Assembly: GCA_035352715.1 (NCBI GenBank)
Contig: DAOPYE010000078.1
Location: 1-11,510, forward strand
Direction: 5' to 3'
Source: DAOPYE01 sp035352715
GTDB taxonomy: Bacteria; Acidobacteriota; Holophagae; Holophagales; Holophagaceae
DNA length: 11,510 nt
Under the pieces are notes generated by a model, which did no database searches, was not told where the DNA came from, and was given only the letters and a program-made list of their open reading frames with translations. Below are positions 1 through 6,394 of this stretch, piece by piece; positions within the stretch are counted from its first letter, which is position 1, and every line of letters begins with the position of its first letter. The position numbers and the translations under genes were made by a program.

Positions 1-1017
1 CAGGCTGCGGGGTCGACCCAGCCCCCAGGCCAGGTGCAGTTCCAGGCGGTGGACCAGGATGCGTCGGGTGGCGAGGCGACGGAAGGCCTGCTCCACCCGG
101 GGCGCCAGGGCCAGGGGCGCCTGGGCCAGATCCTCGGGGTCCGCAAGCCAGCGATGGGGTACGCCGTCCACATCCCACCAGCGCAGGCAGAGGAAACGCG
201 GCGAGCGCCCCTCGGACCAGAGCCGCTCCAGGCACCAGGAGCCCAGGAAGACCTCCTCGGGCAGGCGCGGCGGCTCCAGGCGCCAGCCGTGGCGGGATTC
301 GCCGGGCAGATCGGAGAGCAGCGGCAGGCGGGGATGATCCTCGCCCCGGGATTGGGCCAGCACCTTGCGAGCATCGGATTCCGGCAGGATCTGGCTCAGC
401 ACGGGCAGCGGCATGGGCTGAAGATCGCCCAGAAGGTGCAGCCCCAAGCGATGGAAGCGCCAGCGCAGGCGGGGGCTCAGATCGGGCAGCTGGCGCAGGG
501 GATGGGGCGCGAGAAAGGGGACCTCGAAGCCATCCTCCACCCGCTCAAGCTCCCGTTCGAGGCGCGAGGCCAGACGGGCGGCCGTGGCGCTGCCGGAGAG
601 CCCCCCATGGCTGATCCAGCCGATCCCCGTGGCCAATTCCCGACGGATGCGCCGCGCCGCGTCCTGGGCGGGACCAAAGAGCCCTTCCGTGCCCTTCAGT
701 TCGACCAGCGCCTCTCCCATGCGGCCCAATTGCCCCTGGGGCGACCAGCGGGTGAGGAAATCCCCCAGGCAGCCCTGGGCCTCCCACCACGTCTGGGGTT
801 CGGGATCCAATAGCCTCAGGCCCGGAAGACACCGCAGGGCATGATCCATGGGATCCCCGGGGCGAAGGCCCTCGCGTTTGGCGAGCCGGTTCACCAGCCA
901 CAGGCAGGGAAGCTTGCCCCCGTCGGCACTCACGAAGGCCAGCGGGCGATCCCGCAGCCCGGGCTCCCGCTGGCAGGCGAGCTGGAATGGCATTTCGGGT
1001 ACCCATAGCGCCAACAT
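1..1017 (-). CDS. imuB: ImuB-like Y-family polymerase homologue, 3'-truncated by window edge
   Basis: The reading frame stays open for 339 codons from ATG at 1017 and runs off the left edge, so the C-terminus is missing. The start has a GGAGG Shine-Dalgarno 6 nt upstream. Residues 3-30 (LALWVPEMPFQLACQ, then RDRPLAFV) match the N-terminus of ImuB/Y-family polymerases. NRLAKREGLRPGDP (43-56) and ALVELKGTEGLFG (103-115) follow the family pattern, and SGSATAARLAS (141-151) follows the palm. RLGLHLLGDLQPMPL (190-204) looks like the thumb helix-hairpin-helix. The catalytic carboxylates of active Y-family enzymes (DMDxFF and SxDE) are absent at the expected places. That is typical of ImuB, an accessory protein in the ImuA/ImuB/DnaE2 mutasome that acts in SOS-induced error-prone translesion synthesis. 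No imuA lies immediately upstream; dnaE2, if linked, would be off the left edge. A degenerate DinB is the main alternative. Confidence 0.75.
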   Translation of the reverse strand, partial: MLALWVPEMPFQLACQREPGLRDRPLAFVSADGGKLPCLWLVNRLAKREGLRPGDPMDHALRCLPGLRLLDPEPQTWWEAQGCLGDFLTRWSPQGQLGRMGEALVELKGTEGLFGPAQDAARRIRRELATGIGWISHGGLSGSATAARLASRLERELERVEDGFEVPFLAPHPLRQLPDLSPRLRWRFHRLGLHLLGDLQPMPLPVLSQILPESDARKVLAQSRGEDHPRLPLLSDLPGESRHGWRLEPPRLPEEVFLGSWCLERLWSEGRSPRFLCLRWWDVDGVPHRWLADPEDLAQAPLALAPRVEQAFRRLATRRILVHRLELHLAWGLGRPRSL

Positions 1018-1072
1018 GGCAGACCTCCGGCAGACCAAGGCCAAAAGGGGGACGCCCATCGGTTCAGGTCAG

Positions 1073-1107
1073 GGTATTGAATATACGAAAAAAATACGAA
1101 CAAGCAA
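1073..1107 (-). promoter_or_regulatory. Candidate imuB promoter with overlapping LexA-like direct repeat
   Basis: On the minus strand TTGCTT (1102-1107) and TATATT (1080-1085) are 16 bp apart, a plausible -35/-10 pair about 60 nt upstream of the imuB start. Within the spacer GTTC (1098-1101) and TTTC (1087-1090) are 7 nt apart, close to the GTTC-N7-GTTC LexA box known from alphaproteobacteria. Put another way, TTCGTAT occurs twice 11 bp apart around a T7 run. ImuB genes are usually LexA-controlled, so SOS repression is a reasonable inference, but the acidobacterial LexA site is not something I can confirm here. Confidence 0.4.
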
Positions 1108-1151
1108 GGGCGAACCGAAGACGCATTCCCCGCTGCAGGAAGCGGATCCGC

Positions 1152-1730
1152 CTAACCCCGCTTGCGCTGGTGGGGGTACAGCGCGGGCCACAGCAGGCTC
1201 AGGCCTTCGTGAACGAGGACGGGCAGCACGGGGCGGCCACCGCCGTCCAGCCACAGGCGTTCCGCGCGCCGGAAAACGGCCATGATCGCGGCGGCTTCGA
1301 ATTCGGCGCTGCGCTCGCCCGCGGGACCGGCCGCGCTGTACCGGCGGAAGTGGGCGGCAAAGAGATCCTGGTATTCCTGATCCAGCTCCATGCGCCGCGC
1401 GCGCAGGCGCGGATGGGCGTGGATGACGGACAGGCGGCGCAGCCAGTGTTCGCGCTCTTCCTCCTGCAATCGCGCGAGGCTCAGGCAGGCTTCTCCCAAA
1501 CCCGCACGATCCAGCATTTCCGTCAGGGATTCCAGGATCTCGCCGTGTTCGGGGAAGAAGACATCCTCGGGCTGCGCCAGACGCCCCAGCAGGCGCAGAT
1601 CGTAGCGGACTTCCCGCGCCAGATCCTGCGTGGACATGGCCTCCGCACCCCAGATATCCATCCGGTCCATCACCCGCTCCAACAGCGCCCGCTGCTGGAG
1701 CCGCTGCCGATCCTGGCGTCGCTCGCTCAT
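1152..1730 (-). CDS. TetR-family-like transcriptional regulator
   Basis: 192 residues, the usual TetR length. I chose ATG at 1730 because AGGA lies 7 nt upstream and the N-terminus MSERRQDRQRLQQRALLERV then resembles TetR helix 1. Longer in-frame starts (up to 2102) run across the divergent gene and are unlikely. The putative helix-turn-helix spans about residues 32-51 (MSTQDLAREV then RYDLRLLGRL) and is followed by EDVFFPEHGE, where TetR proteins have their F/Y-x-H-F...K-E-x-L segment. The turn lacks the usual G-V-S/T and the recognition helix is atypical. The C-terminal part (HPRLRARRMELDQ, later AVFRRAERLWLDGGG) resembles ligand-binding domains of this superfamily. It is divergent from the TPR-like gene at 1795 with 64 bp between them, a common layout for a local repressor, but no target is proven. 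Assignment by eye; a helical protein of other origin is possible. Confidence 0.6.
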   Translation of the reverse strand: MSERRQDRQRLQQRALLERVMDRMDIWGAEAMSTQDLAREVRYDLRLLGRLAQPEDVFFPEHGEILESLTEMLDRAGLGEACLSLARLQEEEREHWLRRLSVIHAHPRLRARRMELDQEYQDLFAAHFRRYSAAGPAGERSAEFEAAAIMAVFRRAERLWLDGGGRPVLPVLVHEGLSLLWPALYPHQRKRG

Positions 1731-1794
1731 CACTTCATCCTGCCACGGCCGGATATGCTGTGCGTTTGCCATCAGAAGCAGCAAGGGAAAAATC

Positions 1795-2241
1795 ATGGCC
1801 AAACGCATCGAACCGGTTCGCAAATCCGTGAAGGAGATCCTGGAGGATCTGCTTGATGGCCATCGCGAAGCTGCTTTCACAGGTCCCGCGTCGGCCTTGA
1901 AATACCTGAACCGCGCCATGGAAGGCCAACAGAACCTGCCGAACGCCGTGAAGGCCATCGCCTTCGACCGGATGGCCGAGGCCAAGGCCGAGTTGCAGGA
2001 CTGGGAAGGCGTGGAGCAGGCGGTCCAGGGATTTCTCGCCAATCTGGCAGAGCTGGAGGCCGCCCTGGGACACGGGTTCCGCGCGACGCTGGAGGCGACC
2101 ACCGCCCTGGAGCGGGGCGTTCAGGCGAGAAGCGAGCAGGGGGATTTCCACGGTGCCCTGGAACTCTGCGAACGCGCCATTGCACTGGATCTGGGAGCCC
2201 ATTGGCAGGCTAAGCGCGACAGCCTTGAATGGGCGCGCTGA
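1795..2241 (+). CDS. Small TPR-like helical protein of unknown function
   Basis: 148 residues from ATG at 1795, with a weak AAGGGA about 8 nt upstream. There is no signal peptide or membrane segment, so it is probably cytoplasmic. The sequence is almost entirely amphipathic helix: VKEILEDLLDGHREAA, then PASALKYLNRAM, then a WEGVEQAVQGFLANLAELEA helix. The C-terminal ARSEQGDFHGALELCERAIA has the A/L/A spacing of a tetratricopeptide repeat. Such folds usually mediate protein-protein contact. It is read divergently from the TetR-like gene and ends 10 nt before a strong hairpin, so it is probably a single-gene transcript. I do not recognise a specific family. Confidence 0.7.
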   Translation: MAKRIEPVRKSVKEILEDLLDGHREAAFTGPASALKYLNRAMEGQQNLPNAVKAIAFDRMAEAKAELQDWEGVEQAVQGFLANLAELEAALGHGFRATLEATTALERGVQARSEQGDFHGALELCERAIALDLGAHWQAKRDSLEWAR

Positions 2242-2251
2242 ACCAATATGC

Positions 2252-2285
2252 CAGGGCGCGCTCCATCACCTGGAAGCGCGCCCTG
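2252..2285 (+). terminator. GC-rich hairpin after the TPR-like gene
   Basis: CAGGGCGCGCT (2252-2262) pairs perfectly with AGCGCGCCCTG (2275-2285). The stem extends by CCA/TGG with one bulged A around a TCACC loop. It starts 10 nt after the stop at 2241. There is no T-run directly after the stem, so it may be a Rho-assisted or 3'-end-stabilising hairpin rather than a classical intrinsic terminator. It also lies downstream of the minus-strand A1 gene, 86 bp past its stop, and could serve both directions. Confidence 0.55.
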
Positions 2286-2370
2286 ACCTAGAAATGCAAC
2301 ATCTTTTCAAGATTTCAAGCTGTCGGGATGTCATTGCCTTTGCGCGGGGTTCCATCGTTCACCGCGCCAT

Positions 2371-2790
2371 TCATCGCGGAGCCGTCAGTTCTCGGGCTTC
2401 AACGAATTCGGGCTTGTGCAGGTAAGGCCTCGTGCTCACTTGGAAACCAGCCACTTCGGGCATCCAGATCTGGGAGAGGTGGTACTGCCCTTGAGCCACA
2501 TCAAAGACCAGGAAGGAACTCGCGGAAATGGGCCGAATCCCGTTGCCCGGGCGCGACAGGACCTGCATGGCCATGAGGTGCCGGCCATTCTGGGACAAGG
2601 TCAGGGACTGGGTCCCGGATGTGCGCAGCGAAACCGTGTAGGCCGCGGGTTGGTAGACAGCCTTTCCAATGGAGAACTCGAATGGAATGTCGATCTGGGC
2701 ATCCACGGAGCCCGTCTGCGCCACGGCCGTCGGGGCCAAGGCCGCAGCCATGGAAAAGACAACGGCGGAAGAAAAGGTTCGGAGTCTCAT
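2371..2790 (-). CDS. Small exported protein, IPF-x-F family (copy A1)
   Basis: 139 residues from ATG at 2790, chosen because GGAGGGAC precedes it and a clean signal peptide follows. Residues 1-24 are a Sec signal peptide (MRLRTFSS..., hydrophobic core, AVA|Q cleavage). The mature protein begins QTGSVDAQ and has the core IPFEF (35-39), then a Y...YTVSLR strand, then GRHLMAMQVL, FLVFD and WMPEVAGFQVSTR. The alternation suggests a small beta-rich periplasmic or outer-surface domain. It is paralogous to the protein at 3959-4357, roughly 40-45% identical by eye, with an identical signal-peptide length. I know similar IPF-x-F-VG proteins as common uncharacterised exports in Acidobacteriota; no function is established. 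It is divergent from B1, with starts 197 bp apart. Confidence 0.85.
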   Translation of the reverse strand: MRLRTFSSAVVFSMAAALAPTAVAQTGSVDAQIDIPFEFSIGKAVYQPAAYTVSLRTSGTQSLTLSQNGRHLMAMQVLSRPGNGIRPISASSFLVFDVAQGQYHLSQIWMPEVAGFQVSTRPYLHKPEFVEARELTAPR

Positions 2791-2830
2791 GTCGTCCCTC
2801 CTTTGGGGCTGTTGAGACTTGTTGGATGAC
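2791..2830 (-). promoter_or_regulatory. A1 leader, conserved with the A2 leader
   Basis: The 40 nt before the A1 start align with the 33 nt before A2 (4358-4390). Shared blocks on the minus strand are CATC-AACA, CTCAACA-CCC and AGGAGGGAC; the copies differ by small indels. The extended Shine-Dalgarno AGGAGGGAC is unusually strong. Homology outside the coding region supports duplication of the gene together with its leader. A regulatory role for the CTCAACA block is only a possibility. Confidence 0.6.
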
Positions 2831-2987
2831 GACACAAAATGCATGTTACAGCTGGAATAACCGTTCATCCAGCATCCGAAAATCAGCTCATGACGCATGA
2901 CTTCCCATCACACGGAATGCTTACCAAAACCGTGCCTCCGGTGTCACATTGAAGAATGTTTTGAACCCAATAGGCAGAGGCGATGCG

Positions 2988-3866
2988 ATGAGGAAAGCAT
3001 GGAAATCATCGACGCTGGTGGTGGCCCTTTCGCAAGTGGGAGGAACGCTGCAAGCCCAAGTCCCCACGACCCCGGAACAGATCCAAGCCCTGCTGCGGGA
3101 CGTGATCCGAAACCATCGCAAGCAGGCCAGCCAGTTCACGGAGTACACCGCGGACCGGACGGTGACCTGCCGCGACGTGGACTGGAAAGGAACGCCCGTC
3201 TATGAGACCTCGGTTTCCGAGCACTACCAGAGCTGGAACCGCAATCTGGATGTCATCCTCAGCCGAAATGGCAAGCCCCGGTCGGAATCGCAGATCCAGA
3301 GGGACCGGGAAGAAGCGGCTCGCTTCATGGAAGTCGATATGAAGGAGAAACCACAGTCCCTCGAAGCTGAAGGCCCTGAATACGCCAGCCACAAGGGGGC
3401 CTTCTCCATGAGCATCTATCGGATCTACCGAAATGCGATCTTCAGCAATCCGCGGATGGAAATGCTGGATGGACGCCCCACGATCGTCATGGACTTCGCC
3501 CCCGGCAAGACAGCCACGAGCGCTGACATCGCGCCGGTGAACCGCCTCAGTGGCTCCGTGTGGATCGATGCCGCCGATCGCATCACCGCCAAGCTCACCG
3601 CGCGCGTGGCCCCCGCGTTCGCGGAATCAGCGAAACCGCCCATCAACCCCGCCCGCAAGAACGAACCCGTCTACGTACAGGTCTTCACCCGCTTGAAGGA
3701 TGGCGTCTGGCTGGGCAGCTACACGCGCCTGAATCCATCCACCTACCCGAAATACTTCAGCGACGAAACCTACGACTGGGTCGTGGAAAGCGGCAACTAC
3801 CGCCGCTTTGGCGCCGAACCCGCCGTGCTGAAGCCCATGGATCGCAAGACACGAATCCAGTCCTGA
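2988..3866 (+). CDS. Exported protein of unknown function, LolA-like appearance (copy B1)
   Basis: 292 residues from ATG at 2988, with AGAGG 7 nt upstream. An in-frame TTG at 2949 would only add residues before the signal peptide. Residues 1-23 form a Sec signal peptide ending LQA|Q. The mature part starts with a helix (IQALLRDVIRNHRKQ), then has SEHYQSW (77-83), NGKP, and a charged helix REEAARFMEVDMKEKP. Later come GRPTIVMDFAP, LSGSVWIDAADR and RLKDGVWLGSYTRLNPS. The order (dGKP, DFAP, L-G-WID, RLKDG-W) resembles acidobacterial secreted proteins with a LolA/outer-membrane-sorting-like beta fold. That resemblance is remembered and not proven. It is paralogous to the protein at 5533-6390, roughly 45% identical by eye. 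No catalytic motif was recognised. It ends 7 nt before the perfect hairpin at 3874. Confidence 0.82.
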   Translation: MRKAWKSSTLVVALSQVGGTLQAQVPTTPEQIQALLRDVIRNHRKQASQFTEYTADRTVTCRDVDWKGTPVYETSVSEHYQSWNRNLDVILSRNGKPRSESQIQRDREEAARFMEVDMKEKPQSLEAEGPEYASHKGAFSMSIYRIYRNAIFSNPRMEMLDGRPTIVMDFAPGKTATSADIAPVNRLSGSVWIDAADRITAKLTARVAPAFAESAKPPINPARKNEPVYVQVFTRLKDGVWLGSYTRLNPSTYPKYFSDETYDWVVESGNYRRFGAEPAVLKPMDRKTRIQS

Positions 3867-3873
3867 AGCTGCG

Positions 3874-3913
3874 CCTTGGGCATCGGCGGATTTTGATCCG
3901 CCGATGCCCAAGG
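3874..3913. terminator. Perfect 18-bp hairpin between convergent B1 and A2
   Basis: CCTTGGGCATCGGCGGAT (3874-3891) and its exact reverse complement (3896-3913) enclose a TTTG loop. The hairpin begins 7 nt after the B1 stop and ends 45 bp before the A2 stop, so it can fold in both transcripts. Neither side has a proper T-run after the stem, so it is an atypical bidirectional terminator or 3'-end protector. Confidence 0.65.
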
Positions 3914-3958
3914 ATTGCCCACGAATCGTCAGCGCCCAATCGGCGCGATGCTCAACAG

Positions 3959-4357
3959 CTATTCAGCCATCTCCACCGCCTCATGTTTGTGAACATTGGC
4001 GCGCGTACTCACCTGGTAGCCATCCACTTCGGGCAACCAGACCTCGGAAAGATAGTGCTGACGGCCCACCAGATCAAATACGAGCGAGGCCTTGGGCACC
4101 GGGGACTGGCGGGCGAGGCGCGTCAGCACCTGCATGGAAACCAAGTGCTTTCCATCCTTGAACAGATTCATCACCTGAGCGTTTGTGGACCGGTACGTGA
4201 TGGTATAGGTTCCGGCTGGATAGAGCTGCTTGCCCACCATGAAGGCAAAGGGAATCGTCGTCTGGGAGTCGACAGAGCCTGTTTGAGCCAGCGCGCAGGG
4301 CGACAGAATGGCCGCTGCGGAGAAAACGACGGTGCAAGCCAGCGAGTTCAATCTCAT
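3959..4357 (-). CDS. Small exported protein, IPF-x-F family (copy A2)
   Basis: 132 residues from ATG at 4357, preceded by AGGAGGGAC. Signal peptide 1-24 (MRLNSLACTV..., ALA|Q), then QTGSVDSQ, IPFAFMVGKQLYPAGTYTI, GKHLVSMQVLTR, ASLVFD and WLPEVDGYQVSTR, and a C-terminal HKHEAVEMAE. These blocks occur in the same order in A1. A2 has the more canonical IPFAF-VGK...PAGTYT form and may be nearer the ancestral sequence. It lies 63 bp downstream of the PP2C phosphatase on the same strand, so the two may share a transcript, although A2 keeps its own conserved leader. Exported; function unknown. Confidence 0.85.
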   Translation of the reverse strand: MRLNSLACTVVFSAAAILSPCALAQTGSVDSQTTIPFAFMVGKQLYPAGTYTITYRSTNAQVMNLFKDGKHLVSMQVLTRLARQSPVPKASLVFDLVGRQHYLSEVWLPEVDGYQVSTRANVHKHEAVEMAE

Positions 4358-4390
4358 GTGTCCCTCCTCTGGGATGTTGAGTGTTTGATG
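4358..4390 (-). promoter_or_regulatory. A2 leader, conserved with the A1 leader
   Basis: This is the counterpart of 2791-2830. On the minus strand it carries CATC-AACA, CTCAACA, CCC and AGGAGGGAC immediately before the start. Conservation stops about 33 nt upstream, so the promoters themselves are not visibly conserved. Confidence 0.55.
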
Positions 4391-4420
4391 CGGGCTTTAA
4401 AATAATGTTTCCACCAATCT

Positions 4421-5326
4421 CTACCACCGTTTTTTTATCACCACATAACTGATGTCATCCCGTTGTGGGGCGAACGCGTGGACACATGTCGCCAGCGCAG
4501 CACAGATCTGGACGGCGGATTCATGCTTGGCGTCCCGGAGGGCGGGTTCAAGCCCCCGCGTGAAGAATTCCCCATCCGCGTGTTCCAACAGGCCATCGGA
4601 ATAGAGCAGCAGGATGTCGCCCGCGCCCATCAACGTCAGCCGGTTCATGATGAAGGCGTTTCGGGGAGGCAGAGGGCTGTGAAGCCTTGAAGCATCGATG
4701 CGGACCCTGGAAGGAAGCATCCCCAGAGGGGTGCTGCTGGTCCAATTCGCGTCATTCATCTCCATCAGCCTGTCGTAGTGGTTCGAAAAGACCATCGGCG
4801 GGGGATGTCCCGCTGAAAGGAAATGGAACTGACCATCTTCCGAGATTTCCCCGTAGATCATGGTGATGTATTTGGATCGACCAACGGTCCGGTAGAAGCC
4901 ATCGTTGAGATTCTCGAAAAGCTCGCTCGTGATGCAGCCGTGGGCGTCCAGTTCATAGGGAAGGCAGGAGACGAAGGCCTGGTGCAGCATGGCCACCAGC
5001 AAGGCATCCGTGCGCTGGTGCCCCGAGGCATCGGCGATGAGCACTCCCGCTCGGTAGTGGCTCTCCTCCAGGCGATCGATGATCTCGGGCCGATCCAGGC
5101 GCGCCCTTTGGATGCGAGCTTCCAGATCGAACATCGTATTGAAATCCACGTATACGATGTGATCCCCACCGCAGCCCCCGATGAGGGGCAGTTCCAACCC
5201 GGCCACATCCATCCGGGTCAGGCGCGGAACTTCGCCGGAGGATGGGTGCATCTCCCGAACCAGATCTTCGAGATGGCGCATCTCCTTGTTCAATCTCTGG
5301 ATTGGACCGATCACCTTGCTGTCCAT
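4421..5326 (-). CDS. SpoIIE/RsbU-type PP2C serine/threonine phosphatase
   Basis: 301 residues from ATG at 5326, chosen because GGGAG lies 9 nt upstream. An in-frame ATG at 5371 would add 15 residues but has no visible ribosome site. Residues 5-27 are a charged helix, perhaps a short coiled coil. The PP2C core follows: GGD (53-55), ADASGH with D99, a LFENLND helix (136-142), FLSAGHPPPM (169-178), TPLGMLP (199-205), YSDGLLE with D244 (242-248) and RDDISYVVIKK (289-299). All the metal-binding aspartates are in place, so the enzyme is probably active. No sensor domain and no membrane segment are present; it is cytoplasmic. Family members dephosphorylate STAS anti-anti-sigma factors in partner-switching stress circuits, but no STAS or HATPase anti-sigma gene lies in this window. 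The gene sits between A2 and B2 inside a duplicated block. Confidence 0.88.
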   Translation of the reverse strand: MDSKVIGPIQRLNKEMRHLEDLVREMHPSSGEVPRLTRMDVAGLELPLIGGCGGDHIVYVDFNTMFDLEARIQRARLDRPEIIDRLEESHYRAGVLIADASGHQRTDALLVAMLHQAFVSCLPYELDAHGCITSELFENLNDGFYRTVGRSKYITMIYGEISEDGQFHFLSAGHPPPMVFSNHYDRLMEMNDANWTSSTPLGMLPSRVRIDASRLHSPLPPRNAFIMNRLTLMGAGDILLLYSDGLLEHADGEFFTRGLEPALRDAKHESAVQICAALATCVHAFAPQRDDISYVVIKKRW

Positions 5327-5532
5327 GAGCGGCGTCTCCCAGGAATGGCCTTCCAGTCGGGGTCCGTGCATTCAGGACACGAATTCCGATTTATCGGCTT
5401 GGATGCGCTGACACCAGATACGTTCCAAATGTCATAGCAACATCAACTTCCATTCAAATGCGACATAAGTAAAAGAACGTGGCGATGATCTGGATAGAAT
5501 CAATTCATCCAACGACACCCAGAGGAACCGTC
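5327..5532. promoter_or_regulatory. Divergent intergenic region, PP2C gene / B2
   Basis: 206 bp separate the two divergent starts, so both promoters should lie here. The segment is visibly more AT-rich than the genes. I see a small CCGAT-TT-ATCGG inverted repeat near 5386-5397 but no convincing -35/-10 pair on either strand. No small gene is apparent. Confidence 0.4.
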
Positions 5533-6390
5533 TTGAGAAAAATTGCCATCATGCCCGCCGTGACCCTGTGCTTTTTCACGGCATCTCAGATCGTCGCCCT
5601 TGCGGCGAACGAACCCGCCAAGCCCAATATCCAGGCGCTGCTTGAGCAAGCCATGGCGAACCAGAGACGCAACGACGGCCAGCTCACGGAATACACATCT
5701 GAATGCAAAGAAACATTTCGACATCGCAACTGGCGGGGCGCGTGGGTCGAGACGATCACCCGCTCCGAGCACTACCAGAGCTGGACCCATAATCAGGAAG
5801 TGATCCTGAGTCAGGACGGAAAACCCGTTTCCCCCGAGAAGATCCAGAAACAACGCGAAGCGGCCGCGCGATTCATGGAAGTGGATATGAAGACCAAGCC
5901 CGCTGCTGCGGACCTCAAGAGCATTGAATACATGTCTCAGCGGGGATATTTCCGATTCAGCCTCTACCATATCTACTGGCAATCAGTCTTTGGTCCATCC
6001 AGGCGCGAGTCCATGGATGGGCGCGCCTGCATCCGATTGGACTTCGCGCCACCGGCGACCCCCCATCGCCCCGCCCGGGCGACGGATTTCCTCAGCGGCA
6101 CCGCCTGGATCGATGAGGCCGAGCACATGACGGTCCGGATCGTCGCGCGCGTGGCCCCCGCTTATCAAGCCAATCTCAAGGGCCCCGCGAAAGACGCGCC
6201 CGTCTTCGAACAAGCCTACGCGCGGCTGAAGGATGGCAGCTGGCACGCCACCTACATGCGCCTGAACCCGGCCGTGCATCCCGCCTATTTTGCGAACGAG
6301 CGCTACGACTGGATCATTGAACACAACAGCTTCCAACAGTTCGGGACGGATCCCGCGCAGCTTGAAGCCCTGGGGCCCGAAAAGCGCTGA
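5533..6390 (+). CDS. Exported protein of unknown function, LolA-like appearance (copy B2)
   Basis: 285 residues. I chose TTG at 5533 because AGAGGA ends 6 nt before it and the protein then opens with a signal peptide (MRKIAIMPAVTLCFF..., cleavage near ALA|AN). The GTG at 5479 would put 18 hydrophilic residues in front. The mature part repeats the B1 landmarks in order: IQALLEQAM, QLTEYT, SEHYQSW, DGKP, REAAARFMEVDMKTKP, DFAPPA, LSGTAWIDEAE, VARVAPAY, RLKDGSW, RLNPAVHPAYF and YDWIIEHNSFQQFG. Conservation is strongest in SEHYQSW, the ARFMEVDM helix and the C-terminal RLNP-P-YF-E-YDW stretch. It is divergent from the PP2C gene and convergent with the phosphatase at 6395, with only 4 bp between the stops. 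Exported; role unknown. Confidence 0.8.
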   Translation: MRKIAIMPAVTLCFFTASQIVALAANEPAKPNIQALLEQAMANQRRNDGQLTEYTSECKETFRHRNWRGAWVETITRSEHYQSWTHNQEVILSQDGKPVSPEKIQKQREAAARFMEVDMKTKPAAADLKSIEYMSQRGYFRFSLYHIYWQSVFGPSRRESMDGRACIRLDFAPPATPHRPARATDFLSGTAWIDEAEHMTVRIVARVAPAYQANLKGPAKDAPVFEQAYARLKDGSWHATYMRLNPAVHPAYFANERYDWIIEHNSFQQFGTDPAQLEALGPEKR

Positions 6391-6394
6391 AGCG

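Noticed and set aside
34..813. 259-residue plus-strand open frame
   Set aside because: It is antisense to the imuB-like gene, is rich in Gln/Arg/Pro/Gly with no recognisable motif, and is a codon-bias shadow of GC-rich coding DNA.
545..1006. 153-residue minus-strand frame inside imuB
   Set aside because: It is on the same strand as imuB but out of frame; the imuB frame gives a clear family match over its whole length.
1731..2102. Upstream in-frame starts for the TetR-like gene, one giving a short signal-peptide-like stretch
   Set aside because: They overlap or crowd the divergent TPR-like gene, lack ribosome sites, and a signal peptide does not fit a cytoplasmic regulator. ATG at 1730 has AGGA at good spacing.
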